DNA of 64,000 bases from Halichondria panicea (taxonomy: Eukaryota > Porifera > Demospongiae > Suberitida > Halichondriidae): NCBI RefSeq assembly GCF_963675165.1, contig NC_087392.1, positions 451,001 through 515,000 on the forward strand. The letters run 5' to 3'. The notes under the pieces are model-generated. The model made no database searches and was not told where the DNA came from. It saw only the letters and a list, made by a program, of their open reading frames with translations. Positions 22,401-37,400 of this stretch are shown here, piece by piece. Both the position numbers and the translations under genes were made by a program. How positions within the stretch are numbered: position 1 is the stretch's first letter; every line of letters starts with the position of its first letter.

Positions 22401-25400
22401 CTGTGTTTAATTACCCCCCTCGATGCTGAAAGAGTGGCTGCATACAATCTCTCAGTGACTGCTACCGATAATGGGACTCCTTTCCTCAGTTCTACTGCTA
22501 TGGTGATCGTAAACGTCATTGATATTAACGACAACCCCATCCAGATAATCACCATGACATCGCAGACACTGTACACTGAGGAGGGATCCCCTGTGACGAT
22601 TGCTCCAGATATGATAGTACTTGATCCAGACGTTACAGCTGAGGTGATAACTGCATCTGTTACTCTGTTGGGGGCGCTCACGCAAGACCCCCAGCTGACT
22701 GTAGACGAGAGTGCAACCTTCGGCTTTAGTTTGAATGGAATCCAGTTAACGATTGATACACCACAAAGCGCCACTTTCTTCCAAAGTGTTCAATATACTA
22801 ACCCTTTGTCCGAGCCATCACCTCACACACTGATCGCTCAGTTCACAGTCTCTGATGGTATACACATTGCCGTGACGAATATCAGCATCACTATAGTAAC
22901 AATCAACGACAATTCTCCTATTGTCCTGTTGTCCGGAACAGAAGTGAATACCACTGCTGTGTTCACTGAAGACACGACTATCGGACAGCTACTCTCACCG
23001 CAAGCCATGCTGCTTGATGCTGACTCTGATGCAGAGACACTCTCCAACATTGTAGCAGTACTATCAAATCCACTCGATGGTGGACTGGAGTTCTTGACTG
23101 CCCAATCCAATGGGATTGTGGCCGTTTTCCCACCGTCTGGAGGGCACACTTTGCAATTTCTGGGCCCTGCCTCCATTCAGGATTTTGCTGATGCCCTATC
23201 TACCCTTCGATACCATAGTAACACGAACAATCCTCAGCTGCCGCTGGAACGAGTTGTGCAAGTCACTGCATATGATGGATCTCTTGTCAGCCAGCGTAGC
23301 TATGTCTCGGTTGAGATTGTGCCCGTGAATGACCCACCAAACTTGCAGCTCAGTTTTGGAGGAGATCTCAACACCACATACACTGAGCACCGCCCACCCA
23401 TATTGTTGACGTCCAATGGTTACTCTCTCACAGACCCAGACTCTCCTCTCCTCACTGAAGCAACTGTCACAATTATCAACCCCTTGGATAATAGCGAGTA
23501 TATCTTATTGGATTTACCCACCTCCCTAACAATTACTCGAACATCCAATGGTGAAATAATGATATCAGGTCAGGGGATTGTATCAGAGTATGCTGAGCTA
23601 CTTCGAAGTATCCGCTATCTTAACAACGCTACCAATCCAACACCTGGCAGTCGAGAAGTGGAGTTCAGTGCCAGTGATGGACAACTGAGCGCCATGGCTA
23701 CAGCCGATGTTGATGTGGTAACTGTGAATGATCCACCAATCGTTGATCTAAATGGGCCGCTATCAGGAGTTGATCATGTGACAAGCTTCACTGAAGGGGG
23801 TGCTCCTATTTTACTTTCCTCCCCTGATGTAACTATATTGGATACAGATAGCAACGTGCTGATTTTGATGACTGTGCAAATCATATCTGCAAGAGATGGA
23901 ACCAGCGAGATTCTCATCGCTCCCCAAACAACTCTCAACTCTTTCTTTGATGCCTCCACTGGCCAACTGGAAGTGAGGGGAGTGGCCTCTGTATTCGAGT
24001 ACCAGAACATTCTGAGTGGCGTGCTGTATCAGAATACAGCTAATGAGCCGGAGGGAGAGTCCAGGGAGATCACTGTTGCTGTTAGCGATGGACAACAGAG
24101 TAGCACTCTAGCAACGGTCAGTGTGTTGTTTGTACGTGTTAATGACCCACCACAACTGTTCCTGGACACTGGCGGACAATTTAGTCCGGTATACATTGAA
24201 AACAGTCCAGGCGTATCGATTGTCAACACTCGCAGGGCCCAGATTGTCGATGTTGATAGTGCCACTCTGAGTTATCTGAGAGTTGAACTTGGTAACTTAC
24301 TGGACAGAGAGTTGGAGACTCTCACCACCTCCTCCATACCAGACCTAATAGTGGACACCGAGCGGGGGGAACAAACAGCTGTGTATGTGTTCTCCTTCCC
24401 CACCCCATCTCCGCTAGTATTATTCCAAGAGCTCTTACTCTCGTTAACATATATTAACTTGGCAGCCGAGCCAAACGCTACTGAGGCAAGAATTGCCACA
24501 GTAACAGTGAGCGATGGACAACTGGATAGCTCTCCTGCGATAGCTACCATATCTATAGCTCTTGTGGACGACAATCAACCACTTTTCATGCCAACAAGCT
24601 ACTTATTTGCAATAACTGAAGGCATTAGTATTGATACAGCCCTAGGGTTTGTAGTAGCCATGGACGCTGATGTTGGAGATGAGTTTCTGTATCAGCTCTC
24701 AACTACCGATTCTCCGTTCAATATTGATAGTGTAAGTGGTGAGATCAGAGTGGGCGGAGCTCTGGACAGAGAGGCTACGGATGAGTACACACTGACTGTT
24801 ATTCTAACGAGAACAGAGAGTCCGTTCAGTAGCTTCAACGATGAGGCAACTGTTGTTGTAACAATATTGGATGAAAACGATCAAACTCCAATGTTTAATG
24901 CGAGTGTGTATATATTTGACATTCCTGAGAATTTGGACATGGCTACTCCAGTGGGTGTGGTCCACGCTACGGACGGAGACATTGGAAATAACTCACAATT
25001 GTTATACTCCATCAACCAAGCAACTCCGTTTATTGTCAATCCTCAATCTGGAGTCATATCTCCCAACCTAATACTTGATCAAGAGGAGATCTCCAGCTAC
25101 CAATTCACAGTTACTGTTCAAGATAGCGGCCAACCAATTCTCTCCGCTACCGCTATTGTCATGGTAACACTATCAGACATCAACGATAACCACCCCCTGT
25201 TCTCACAGTCCGTCTACTCTGCTGTAATTATAGACAATGCACCAACGGGCGCTAGTCTCTTCCAATTATCAGCGACAGACCGTGATGAGGGATCAAATGG
25301 TCATGTGACCTTCGGTCTACTCCCTCTCAGTAGCTTCTTCTCGCTCAACAGCAGCACTGGGACTATAGTCACTGCTGACAATCTCGCTCCTGGCCTGTAT

Positions 25401-28400
25401 AATTTCACCGCTGTTGCCGTGGATTCTGGAGCACCCCCTCTCTCCTCGACGGCGTCAGTGTCCATTCAAGTGTTGAGCTTTGACTCCACCCTTCCTCAAT
25501 TCAGCCAATCGCTGTACGAGGGGGAGGTGGTTGAAAATTCCCCAGAGGGGGTATCAATTCTCACAATTTTGGCCGAGGACCCCCTGACTGGGGGTTCGCT
25601 CACGTACTCTATACCCTCTACTGCTTCAACTCCTCCCTTTGCCCTCCACCCTCTCACTGGTCAGCTGACTACTAGCGGCAACCCAACGCTCGATAGAGAG
25701 TTGCAGAATGTCTATCAGTTTCAAGTTACTGCTACTGCAGCTGATGGCGAGCGAGTAGGGGTTGCCTTGGTGATTGTTCGTGTCAGAGACGCTAACGATT
25801 TCCCTCCTCTCTTTGTGCTACCATCTTATACGTTCAGTGTACCAGAAAACTCACTAGATGCAAGTGTCGGTAACGTACTGGCCAGGGACTTGCGTGACAT
25901 TGGAAATAATGCATTGATTGTCAGTTACACTTCCTCTGATGAAGCGTTCGCAATAAGTGCAGATGGGGAGATTACTGTGGCTGAACTACTTGACAGGGAG
26001 ACCATGGAAATGCATGTACTCATTGTCACGGCAATAGACGGAGGTACACCAGCTCTCTCCGGTTCTGCATCAGTAACTGTGAACGTACTGGACCGTAATG
26101 ACAATCCACCAGTGTTCACAATGGACGTGTTTGAAGGTAGTGTGCAAGAGAGACAACAGATAGGTACCCCGGTGCTAATCGTCATGGCTATCGACTCTGA
26201 CATTGAATCAAATGCAGTTGTGTCTTATTCAACAAACCACACCCTCTTTAGCGTACACCCTCAAACTGGAGAGTTATCAACAATGGCTGAACTTGACTTT
26301 GAGACTCTAGGTAGCATTATTGAGGTAACCATATTTGCAATGGACAGAGGAGAACCTTCTTTGTCCGCCATGGCTCTTGCTTTAATCACCATTCTGGATG
26401 TAGATGATTCGCCTCCAATGTTCTCACGGCCTGAGTACATCGTTGCAGTACTCGAAGAGCAATTATTCTCGGCTTTGCTGCAGTTCAATGCCACAGATAT
26501 TGACAGTGGTCCTAACAATCCTCTCATCTACGCTATTGTCGAGGGAACGGCACAGTTTAGAATCAGCTCTACTGGACTTCTGTCTGTCGTGCAATCATTG
26601 GATAGAGAGGTAGTCGCTCAACATGTACTCATAATCTCAGCAACTAGCCAGGACTTCACTGGAGCTAGTCTGTCTGCTACAGCTAGAGTGATTGTGCAAG
26701 TATCGGACGTAAACGATCATCCTCCCCAATTCACTGGATTGCCATATCAATTCACAATATCTGAAGGAGCTCCTGACAATGCTATACTAGGCACGCTCAC
26801 TGCCACGGACAATGACATCGGCCCTAATGCAAACGTGAGTGGGTTTGTCTTAATTAATGAGGAGGATTCTGCAGGAATATTTGATCTAGACCCCCAATCA
26901 GGGCTGTTGCGACTGTCCCTCGCCAACGAATTGGACAGAGAGACGATGGATAGCTACCTGTTACAGGTGGGCGTGGCAGATGGAGACACACCCACTAGTC
27001 TATTCTCAATTACCAACGTCTCTATAACAATCACAGACGTTAATGACAACCCTCCAATGTTCGAGCTCCCAGAGTATACTACAAGCGTAAGGGAAAGTGC
27101 CAATACAGGGCTTGTATTTTTTACAGCTCTAGCCACTGACAATGACCAAGGCTCTAACGCTATGGTGTCATACTCGTTGGTCCCACCCTCCCCTTTCTTC
27201 TCCGTCAACGCTACAACAGGGGGTGTGTTACTGGCCAGCACTGTGGACTTTGAATCACAACAATTCCACACTCTAACGATTGTAGCCACAGACATGGGGA
27301 CACCTCCTCTGTCAGGCTCCACCTCCCTCCTCGTCAATATTATCGATGCTGACGACCTACCCGTTGTCTTCACACCTGACAGCTTCTCTGGGGGAGTTTT
27401 TGAGAATTCTAACACTGGAACCCCCATACTAACGGTAACAGCACAGGACCCGGATACTATACAGAGCAATCCAATCACTTATTCACTTGAAGAGAACGTT
27501 CCTTTCTCGATTGATGCTCAAAGCGGCCTCATTTCAGTGGCTTCAGCTATAGATCGAGAAACTATCGACATGCATACGTTTCAAGTATTTGCCGGCAACC
27601 TCCCGGGTATCAGCGCTACGGCAACAGTCACTGTGGTGGTGCTGGATGTCAACGACGTTGTACCCGTATTTGCAAATGAAATTTTCGAGTTCCAAGCTCT
27701 CGAATCAGCGACTGTTGGTATAGAAATAGGACAAGTAAATGCTACTGATGGAGACATTGGCTCTGCTGGAGAGGTGGTGGCTTATGGAATTCAGGGGGGT
27801 TCTGGAGAATTTGCTATCGATCCCCAGACAGGGGTTATTACACTCGCACAGAGCTTGGACTTTGAATTAATGCAAGTTCATATTATCACGGTAACAGCGA
27901 GAGATGGGGGGACTTCTTCACTTACTGGCAGTGCGGAAGTGAGGATATCTGTACTAGACATTAATGACAACACTCCTCAGTTCTCCATGGCAACGTACAC
28001 TACCGTAATTGCCGAGACAGAACCTATTGGAGCATTCGTTTTTACGGCACAAGCAGCTGATGCTGACTCAGGAATTAACCAACGTATCACCTACTCTCTC
28101 GGCAACCCCTCGCGCTCTCAATTTTCAATAGACCCCCAGACTGGCGATATCAATACTACTGCCCCCCTAGCCTTGCAGAACTACACATTGACTATGATTG
28201 CCACTGACAACGGCACACCACCTCTTTCAAACTCGGCAGTTTTAGTTATCCAAGTGACGGACACAAACGAACGACCACAATTCAGCCAGCCATTATATTC
28301 AGTATCGCTAGTTGAGAATATGGCAGTGGGGTCGACAGTGTTGCAGGTGTCTGCTATTGACTCGGACGTGGGGGGCAACGCTGCTATTATGTACGCCATA

Positions 28401-31400
28401 CAGACGCAGGGGGTATTTGTAATTGAAAATATTTCTGGAAATTTGATATTGAATGAGATGTTAGATTTTGAAGAAGTACAATCATACGAACGAATCGTTA
28501 TAGCAACGGACTCAGGCACCCCTCCCCTCTCTGCTACAGCGACTGTATTGTTTACAATTGAAGATATCAATGATAATAGTCCTGAGTTCAGTCAGAGTGA
28601 TTACATAGCAATCATATCCGAGGGGTTGCCAGCCGGCAGCGAGGTAATTAGAGTGAGTGCAACGGACCGTGACAGCTCAGATAATGCAGTAGTTGTTTAC
28701 AGCCTGAGGGAAGATAGCCCTTTGTTTACAATCAACCCCGTGAGTGGAGCAATCTTCACACTACAGGAGCTAGACTTTGAATTATCGCAGAACTTTGCTC
28801 TATCAGTGATGGCACAAGACAGGGGAGAACCCCCTCTCAACAGCACAGTGGGCGTAGCAGTGCTAGTCACAGATGTTGACGACAACCCACCCGTCTTTGA
28901 CCAACAGCTGTACCAAATCTCCGTATCTGAGAACGCTACAATTGGGAGTGTTTTATTGAGTGTGAATGCAAGCGATCGGGACGGCAACGAAAATGCTGCC
29001 ATACTATACAGTCTGTCAGGTCAGGTTCCAATTCCATTCCAACTCGATTCCAATACTGGAGATATAACTGTCATGGATCCAGGATTGGACAGAGAGTCCA
29101 TTGACAGCTACACACTTACAGTGATTGCAAGTAATCCTTTTTCAACTGTATTTACTGCTACCACTATTGTCCAAATCAGTGTGTTGGATTCAAATGATGT
29201 AGTACCAAGTTTTGACAGGGAATTATTTCAATTTACGATATCTGAAGCTATGGAAACAGGATTTAGCATCGGTACAATAGCCGCTCGAGATAATGATGTC
29301 GGAACAAATGCACAAGTATCATACTCGCTTCTGCCATCCTCCGATTTTGTATCAGTAGTAATGGAAACAGGAGAACTTCAAGTTTCCGGGGAGCTGGATT
29401 TTGAAGCCACTCCCCTTATTGAGTTAACGCTGATAGCCACAGATGCTGGCACACCTCCTCTTACGTCAGCTGTCACCGTGCAAGTGATCTTAACGGACGT
29501 TAATGATGTCCAGCCTCTTGTCACCTTCACTCAGAGCCAATTCCAATATATTGAAGAGTCCGCTCCGATAAATATCGCAGGGAGTATCTCTATCATTGAC
29601 CCAGACACTTCATCCCTGCAGAATGCCGTGGTGATGCTTACCCTCGGGTCCAATGGGGTCCCTCCCCCCTCGGACTTCATACAGCTGGATCGTGGGTTCA
29701 GTGAAAGCCAAGGTCTTGTTCTCACTGCCTCTGCAAATCTTATCAATATCACTGGCCCAGCCACCCCACAAGTGTATACCAGCGTCATGTCACGACTGCA
29801 ATTTGGCAGCACGGCAGGAGAACCACTGAACGGCCTCAGGCAAATTAGCCTGCAAGTATCCGATGGTGTTTTTACCAGCAATGTTGGGGTGATCTCCGTT
29901 TCTGTGGTAACAATCAATGATAATCCCCCGGTGTTGGATCTGAGTGTTGCTATGGATGGTGTGGGCTATCAGACAACTTTTGTGGAGGGCGGATCGTTTG
30001 TATTTTTAGTAGCTGGAGATGCAATGTTAACCGACTTAGACGGTGATGTGATAGAGGCAGTTTTAGTTAACCTCACTAACCCTCTGGATGGTACGCAAGA
30101 GGTAATCAGCTCCATCTCATTCGGATCTGTCACTGTGGAAGCAACCGGCCACATCCTCTCACTCATAGGCCCCGCCTCTATATCGGAGTTCGAGTTGATC
30201 TTGCAAACAGTTACTTACGAGAACAGAGCAGGAGAACCAAGCGATACTCAGACTCCTCGATTGGTGGAGTTTACAGTTACTGATGGCAACCTAACCAGTA
30301 ATCCAGCTGTAACCAGTGTTCGAATACAGCTTGTGAACGACCCCCCCTCTCTCTTCCTGGGGGGTACTGTTAGGGACGTTACCCTTACCTATTTCGAAAC
30401 CGACGCCAATCTTCTGTTATTTCCAATGAATTTTGTCCTGTCAGATTCTGATTCAGAGCAAATCTCGTTTGTGAATATAACTATAATTAATTTTGAGCCT
30501 ATAGTTGATCGATTCTTGTTTTCAGCAGAGGGCAGTAACCTCACAATTGAAGTTCTAAGCGGTACACTTTTGGTGAGCGGGCCGGCAGCCATTGAAGACT
30601 TTGAGGATTTCCTAACTAGTGTGGCTTACCTCAACACGCTGGTGGACAGCGAGGAGATGGACCAACTACAGGGAGGAAAGGTTGTCGTATATTCTGTCAG
30701 CGATGGCTTCCAAACGAGTGCAGTAGCCATGGCATTTATCACATTCTCTGCTGTTAATGATCCTCCGTTTATAGATCTCAACGGACCAGAAGAAGGGACA
30801 GACTTCTTTGCAGTTCTCACCGAGGGAGATACTTCTATACCCATTGTGTCCAACCAAGCCACCCTCACTGATAGCGACTCTGACACCTTGATATTCGTGA
30901 GTGCTCACTTACAAGCTGCACTCGATGGCGGCCAAGAATTGTTGAGTGTATCAAGTTCTAGCAACATCAATGCACTCTTCAACACCTCTACTAATCAGCT
31001 CATCCTAACGGGACCTGCAACAGTTGAGGAATTTCAGGTTATTCTGCTCACTATGGTTTATCAACATCTCGGACCTGAACCCACCCCTGGAATCCGTGTA
31101 GTAACTATAGTAACAAGCGACGGAGAAGCGTTGAGTTTGCCGGCCGTCTCTAGAATCAATGTGCAGAGTATCAACGATCCTCCTCTCATCGTTTTCGACC
31201 TCACTAATACCCCATTCACAGAGGGTGGACCTCCAGTGGCTTTGCTTACAAGTGTGAGTGTATCTGATCCAGATAATCTACTACTGGCCTTCGCTACCGT
31301 AACCATCGACAATGCCCAAGATTCTCTGCAGGAGGTCATATTCAGTCAAGTGGGTGGAGTCAATGTAACCACATCACAAGCCGGCAGTAGACTATCGTTT

Positions 31401-34400
31401 ACATTCATCCTATCATCACCAACTGTTGAGAATTTTGAATTTTTTCTAGCTGGACTATTTTACAATAATCTCGCAAGTGAGCCGACCCCTGGGGGCAGAA
31501 ATATTACCCTGGTCTTATCTGATGGGGAAGATCTCAGTGCCCCTGTAATTATCACCCTCGTTGTGGAGGAAATAAACGACAACAGCCCCGTATTTCAAAA
31601 CCCCCCCGCTCAAGTTAACGTGTTGGAGAATGCAATTGTTGGAACAGATGTTTATCAACCAACCGTATTCGATGAAGATGCTAATTCTGAAATTACTTAC
31701 TTCCTATTGGACTCTTCCTCTATGTTCAATATCTCTGCTAGCAGTGGTCTGGTGACATTAGGGCGTGGTCTGGATAGAGAGACTAGAAGCTCCTACCTCC
31801 TCACCCTCACAGCCTCGGACGGACTTAACACAGTGGAGCTATCTTTCCTTGTTGTGGTACTGGATGTCAATGATGTCTCACCCGTGTTTCAACAACCACT
31901 GTACACAGAGAATGTGGATGAGAACACTCCGCTCAACACTCTGGTAACTATAGTGACAGCTAGCGACGAGGATGCTGGTACCAACGCTCAGTTGAGGTAT
32001 GCAATCAGTGCTGGAAATCTAGAGAATGTATTCGCTATCGATAGTAGCAACGGTAGTGTTTCAGTTGTTGGTAGTTTGGATTTTGAGAGAGTGGAGTCTT
32101 ACAGTTTAATGGTGATAGCACGAGACATGGGAGAACCTGCTCGTACTGGCACAGCGTTTGTCGTTGTGTCGGTTAGGAATGTAAATGATAATCCACCCAT
32201 TTTCAATCCCAATTTTGTGTCCATCGAATGGACTGAAGATACCCCTATCAACACGGTAATCTACACTGCTATGGCAACAGATAACGATGCAAACGCGGAA
32301 CTAGCCTACAGTCTGATATCTGGTGATGAAATTTTGTTTAGAATTGAATCTCTTTCTGGAAATGTAATTTTAATATCTCCCCTTGACTTTGAAAAAAACA
32401 GTTCACATAACCTGGAACTTCAAGTTTATGATGGACAGTTTACTGATTTGTTGCAGCTGAACATTACTGTCGGAGATGTTAATGATAATAGACCCATTTT
32501 TGAACTGAACAGTTTCTCTGTTAGTATTTCTGAGAATGCATCCATTGGAGTGAACATACTAGCCGGACTGTTGGTGGTGAGAGATGAGGACGAAGGGTCT
32601 AATGCAGCTGTGCAGTTTGTCATCGAGTCAGGTGATCCTCTCAATCAATTTGCCTTCAATATTGTCAACATCAACACAGCACAACTTGTTCTGATTGGAC
32701 GCCTGGACAGAGAGACTCGAGATAGTTACTTGGTAACGATTGTTGCTCGAAATCCCAACAACCGTCTTCAAAACGACACTGCAATTGTCAATATTCAAGT
32801 GGAAGATGTAAACGACTTTTCTCCAGTGTTCAATTCTTCTCAATATGTATTCTCCATCAAGGAACATGTTTCACTCGGAAGTACAGTTGGTACTGTGTTT
32901 GCTGTGGACCAAGATATTGGCTCTAATGGTCATGTGAATTATGATATCGTCTCAGGTGATCCTGATGGGGATTTTAATATTTCTACAACTGGCCAGATAC
33001 GAGTGTCACGTGTACTGGATAGAGAGATGACATCACAATATACCTTGGAGGTATCAGCGCAAGACAGGGGGAGTCCTCCTCTCTCCACGACAACCATTGT
33101 CGACATCTCAGTAGGGGACATTAACGACCACAGGCCGCAGTTTATAATGGACGTTATTCAAGTGACTCTACCAGAGAACTCTTCTGGAGGTACATCGTTG
33201 ACCACCCTCCAAGCCACGGACTCAGATGAAGGCATTAACGCACAAATACAGTACAGCGTACATCCTGCCAATACATCGCAATTTTTCATCAACCAAAACG
33301 GGACACTATTCACCTTGGAAACATTTGACTACGAGACTGACCCCAGTATACTGGAAGTCATTGTACTGGCTACTGATGGGGGCTCACCATTTCTAGTTAC
33401 GGAGGCACGGGTGATTATATTTTTATTGAATGTCAATGAATTTCCTCCAGTGTTTGAGGAGGCTGTGTATAGTGTGTCGGTGCTCGAGAGTGTGGCTACC
33501 ATGACGACAATAACAACAGTGTCCGCTACTGACATGGATGGCGGGGATGCAGGAGAAATAGAGTATATCATCCTCCTGCATAATGTTCCGTTCGCCATTG
33601 ACAATGTTACAGGTTAGTGGTATTATTAAAATTGTTATGTGTTGTTACAATTATTATTCATACCTAACTGTTGCTCCTACCATCCACATGTACAGGTGAT
33701 GTGTTTACTACTGAACTCCTGGACAGGGAAATATTATCCTCATACGAGTTTACAATCTCAGCGACCAATCCGCTTGGAGATCCTCCCATGGTTTCCACAA
33801 CTACTATACGAGTGACGCTACAAGACGTCAATGACAACCAGCCTATTTTCAGCAGGAACACTTATAGCGGGGTAATCACCACACGCACACAAGTGGGTAC
33901 GGCAATACTTTCCGTGTCAGCTGTGGACTCCGATCTCGATGGCAACGGAGCCATTGAATACTCTCTAATAGAGCAGAGTAATTTGTTTATTGTGGATCTG
34001 TTGTCAGGAGAAGTGACTCTAATTAGTGAGATCAGTGATGCAGAGACGTTCCAACTGGTTGTGATGGCTACTGATCAAGGCAACCCTCGACTGAGCAGCA
34101 ACGCCACGGTGATTATCAGGGTCGTACCCCCAGTACAAGTGGAGTTCTCACAGGATGGAGCTGGTTTCTTATTAGCCGGGGCCTCAGCGGTACAGCAGCC
34201 TATAGGTGAGAGCAAAACTTCTGTGTTTAATCAATGGGTTTGAAGACTCTTTTAGCTGCCATAACTTGAATTCCATGGATCCAATTACAACGATTTTTGG
34301 ATTTTCAGAAACCTTAAAAAGAGACCTTTCAAATGCTGTCATCAAAGTTCATACTTAAGCGATAAAATTATTTGCCTATTTGGCCAAACCATGAATAATA

Positions 34401-37400
34401 GCCCATGGTCCAAAGCCGAAAAACGGCAAATTAAGACCCTAACGAAATTTTGGATCGAAACACATCATTTGAAAGGTCTTTTTCTAAGCTTTCAGAAAAT
34501 CATAAAATTTGTGACATTGGATCAACGGTACTAAAATTATGGGCATTGAAAGATGTTCATGTTTAATCAATTGGTTCAAGGACTCTTTCAGCTGCCATAA
34601 CTTGAATTCCATGGATCCAATTGCAACAAATTTTGGATTTTTCGAAACCTTAGAAAGAGACCTTTCAAATGGTGTCATCAAAGTTCATACTTAAGCGATA
34701 AAATTATTTGCCGATTTTGCCAAACCATGAATAATAGCCCATGGTCCAAAGCCGAAAAACGGCAAATTAAAACCCTAACGAAATTTTGGATCGAAACACA
34801 TCATTTGAAAGGTCTTTTTCTAAGCTTTCAGAAAATCACAAAATTTTTTACATTGGATCAACGGTACTAAAGTTATGGGCGTTGAAAGATGTTTATGTTT
34901 AATCAATGGTTCAAGGACTCTTTCAGCTGCCATAACTTGGATCCAATTGCAACAAATTTTGGATTTTTCGAAACCTTAGAAAGAGACCTTTCAAATGGTG
35001 TCATCAAAGTTCATACTTAAGCGATAAAATTATTTGCCGATTTTGCCAAACCATGAATAATAGCCCATGGTCCAAAGCCGAAAAACGGCAAATTAAGACC
35101 CTAACGAAATTTTGGATCAAAACACATCATTTGAAAGGTCTTTTTCTAAGCTTTCAGAAAATCATAAAATTTTTTACATTGGATCAACGGTACTAAAGTT
35201 ATGAGCGTTGAAAGATGTTCAACAATCCTCCCTCGTTTATTATATCTAATTGCTTTCTCTCTTATCTTGCAGGTCTGTTTGCCAACTTTCCCCTTGCTAG
35301 CGATGGAACACTAACGGCTAGGCTAGGAAATTCTACAACCCATGCCCCTTACTCCACCCACCTCCCCCCTGCCGTCAGTGTGAGGGGGGCACTACTAACT
35401 GACATAGTGTGGCATGATCTACCAGAGATACAAGTGGTGGTACAAGTATCCGATGCAAGTGGTGATGTTCATTGCACACCAACGCAAGTCGCTGTTCGAG
35501 TTCTACCCGATTCTGTCCTAGCAACGATTGCCGATACTACGCCTCAGATTACCTGCACCTCCTCACCAACCACAGGCCTGTGTGAGGCCACTCTCCCTCT
35601 CCCAGACGTCTGGTTCACCTCCTCACTCAGTACCCGCTCTGTGTCTGTTGATATTCGCCTTCTGGACTCGTTAGACACACCCACAATTATCGGCAGTGTG
35701 ATTGTTACTCCTCAACCCCCTCTGAACTTTTTCAACAATGTTGCCGTAGTATTGCCATCACGACCATTGTCCCCTGCCCAATTGTTTACGGCTCCATTGT
35801 ACGCACATGCTAGCTACCCTGTGTCCACATTAAGTGTGAGATGTGCTTGTGATGGATTGTCTATCGAGAATTTGGAAATTAATGAAGCAGTGTGGATATC
35901 TGAAGTACGACCATTACAGTACCAAAGTGGACAGGAAGTGGGTGTGGTCATAATACTTCGAGACCCAGAGTCAATATCAGCTGATACTGTCGTCCAACCA
36001 CAATTGATTTTGTCTTTTCAAATGCGAGTGTTAATGTCAGCTGTACCTGGAAGCGTGGCGACCATAAATTGTACGACACTATATCTTGGAAATGTGTTTA
36101 ATGAGAAGATACAGCCTCAAGGTCATGTGACACCCACCCCCTCTCTCATTATTGATTCCAATACAACGAACTCTCCGACAGTTGGTGAAGTGAGAATTGC
36201 TCAAAATATACCCAAAGCATTGTTTTCGTTCGCGGACCAAGCACAAATAGTTAACACCGCTGTGTTTAGTGGAAGTACATCAAATATTCGCATCAACCAT
36301 CTTGTAGCAATGTCTTTCGGAGGTTTGGTCCTAGCGAGCAATATTAATTGTCAATGGCGCTCCCCTGCATTCACTATCACCCCCCAGTGTGATCAGATCG
36401 TTATCAATGGCTCGGAAACGTCAGCAGCTGACAATGAACTTATCACAACTGAATATCAAGGATTGACTTCATCTCTCACCCTTCGTGTGTGGTTCCCCTC
36501 TGCAGATGTATCTCTAGAAAGCCTCCCGTCAACTCTGAGTCCCGTCCTAGGCTGGCTGGCCCCCAACTCTACTGGGCAATGCTCTCAACGCTACCAGAGG
36601 GGGGTGCTCCAAGCCAACGCCCACTACTCGTACAGCCCCTCCTCTCCTGTCTTCACTGTGTCCATTCTACCACTGATATCACGTCATTTGGTCTCCTCTG
36701 ATCTGTCAGTTGTGTCTGTGGGAGGTGATGGATTGCTGACTGCTCTGTCTACAGGATCTAGTATAATCTCCGCTGGGGATAGTGTTGGACCAGTTGTTGT
36801 TACAGTAACGGACGAAGCTGTACAAGTAGCTGCACTGGATGTCACGGTGTTTAGTGGCCTGACTATCAGCCTACCCCCCTCTCCGTATCCAATCGGATCT
36901 ACTCAACTAGGATCTGTCGTAATTGAGCAAGAATTCAATTCTGTGTCTTCTCCTGTACTTGTTGCCATGTTAGCAGCTGCCTCTGACGGCTCTGTGATGT
37001 CCCTGACGGAGGCGGAAGCAATACGCTTGGTCAGCCTCGACGAGACAGTGGTGCAATCAAACAATGGTGCTCTGGCACTGGTTGGAATGGGCAGCGGAGA
37101 GTTGATACGAGTTGATTGGTTATCTGTTTGTACTGGAAATATAATCGCCTCAGGACGTGGACTAATCGATGCTCGAGTACCCGATCCGATTGGTTTTGAT
37201 CTGAGCCTCTCCTCGTCGTTAGTAACATACCCTGAGGACATGGCAACCGTAGGGGGAGTCCCCACGTCATCCACCCTCACCGTCTCATTGGTTTATCCTG
37301 ACAGCTTACAGAGGGACGTAACAGAGGACCCACAAACCACCCTCACATTAACTAAAGGAGAAAACCTGGTCAGTCTGGATATTGCCAATAATATAATCAA

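Noticed and set aside
15588..33617. Treating the two 18-kb open frames as two separate giant genes
   Set aside because: Exon phases, the split EC38 repeat across intron 5 and the single signal peptide and single membrane helix fit one continuous gene.
34224..35220. A CRISPR-like array in intron 6
   Set aside because: The units are about 337 bp with no short repeat/spacer alternation, and the setting is a eukaryotic intron.
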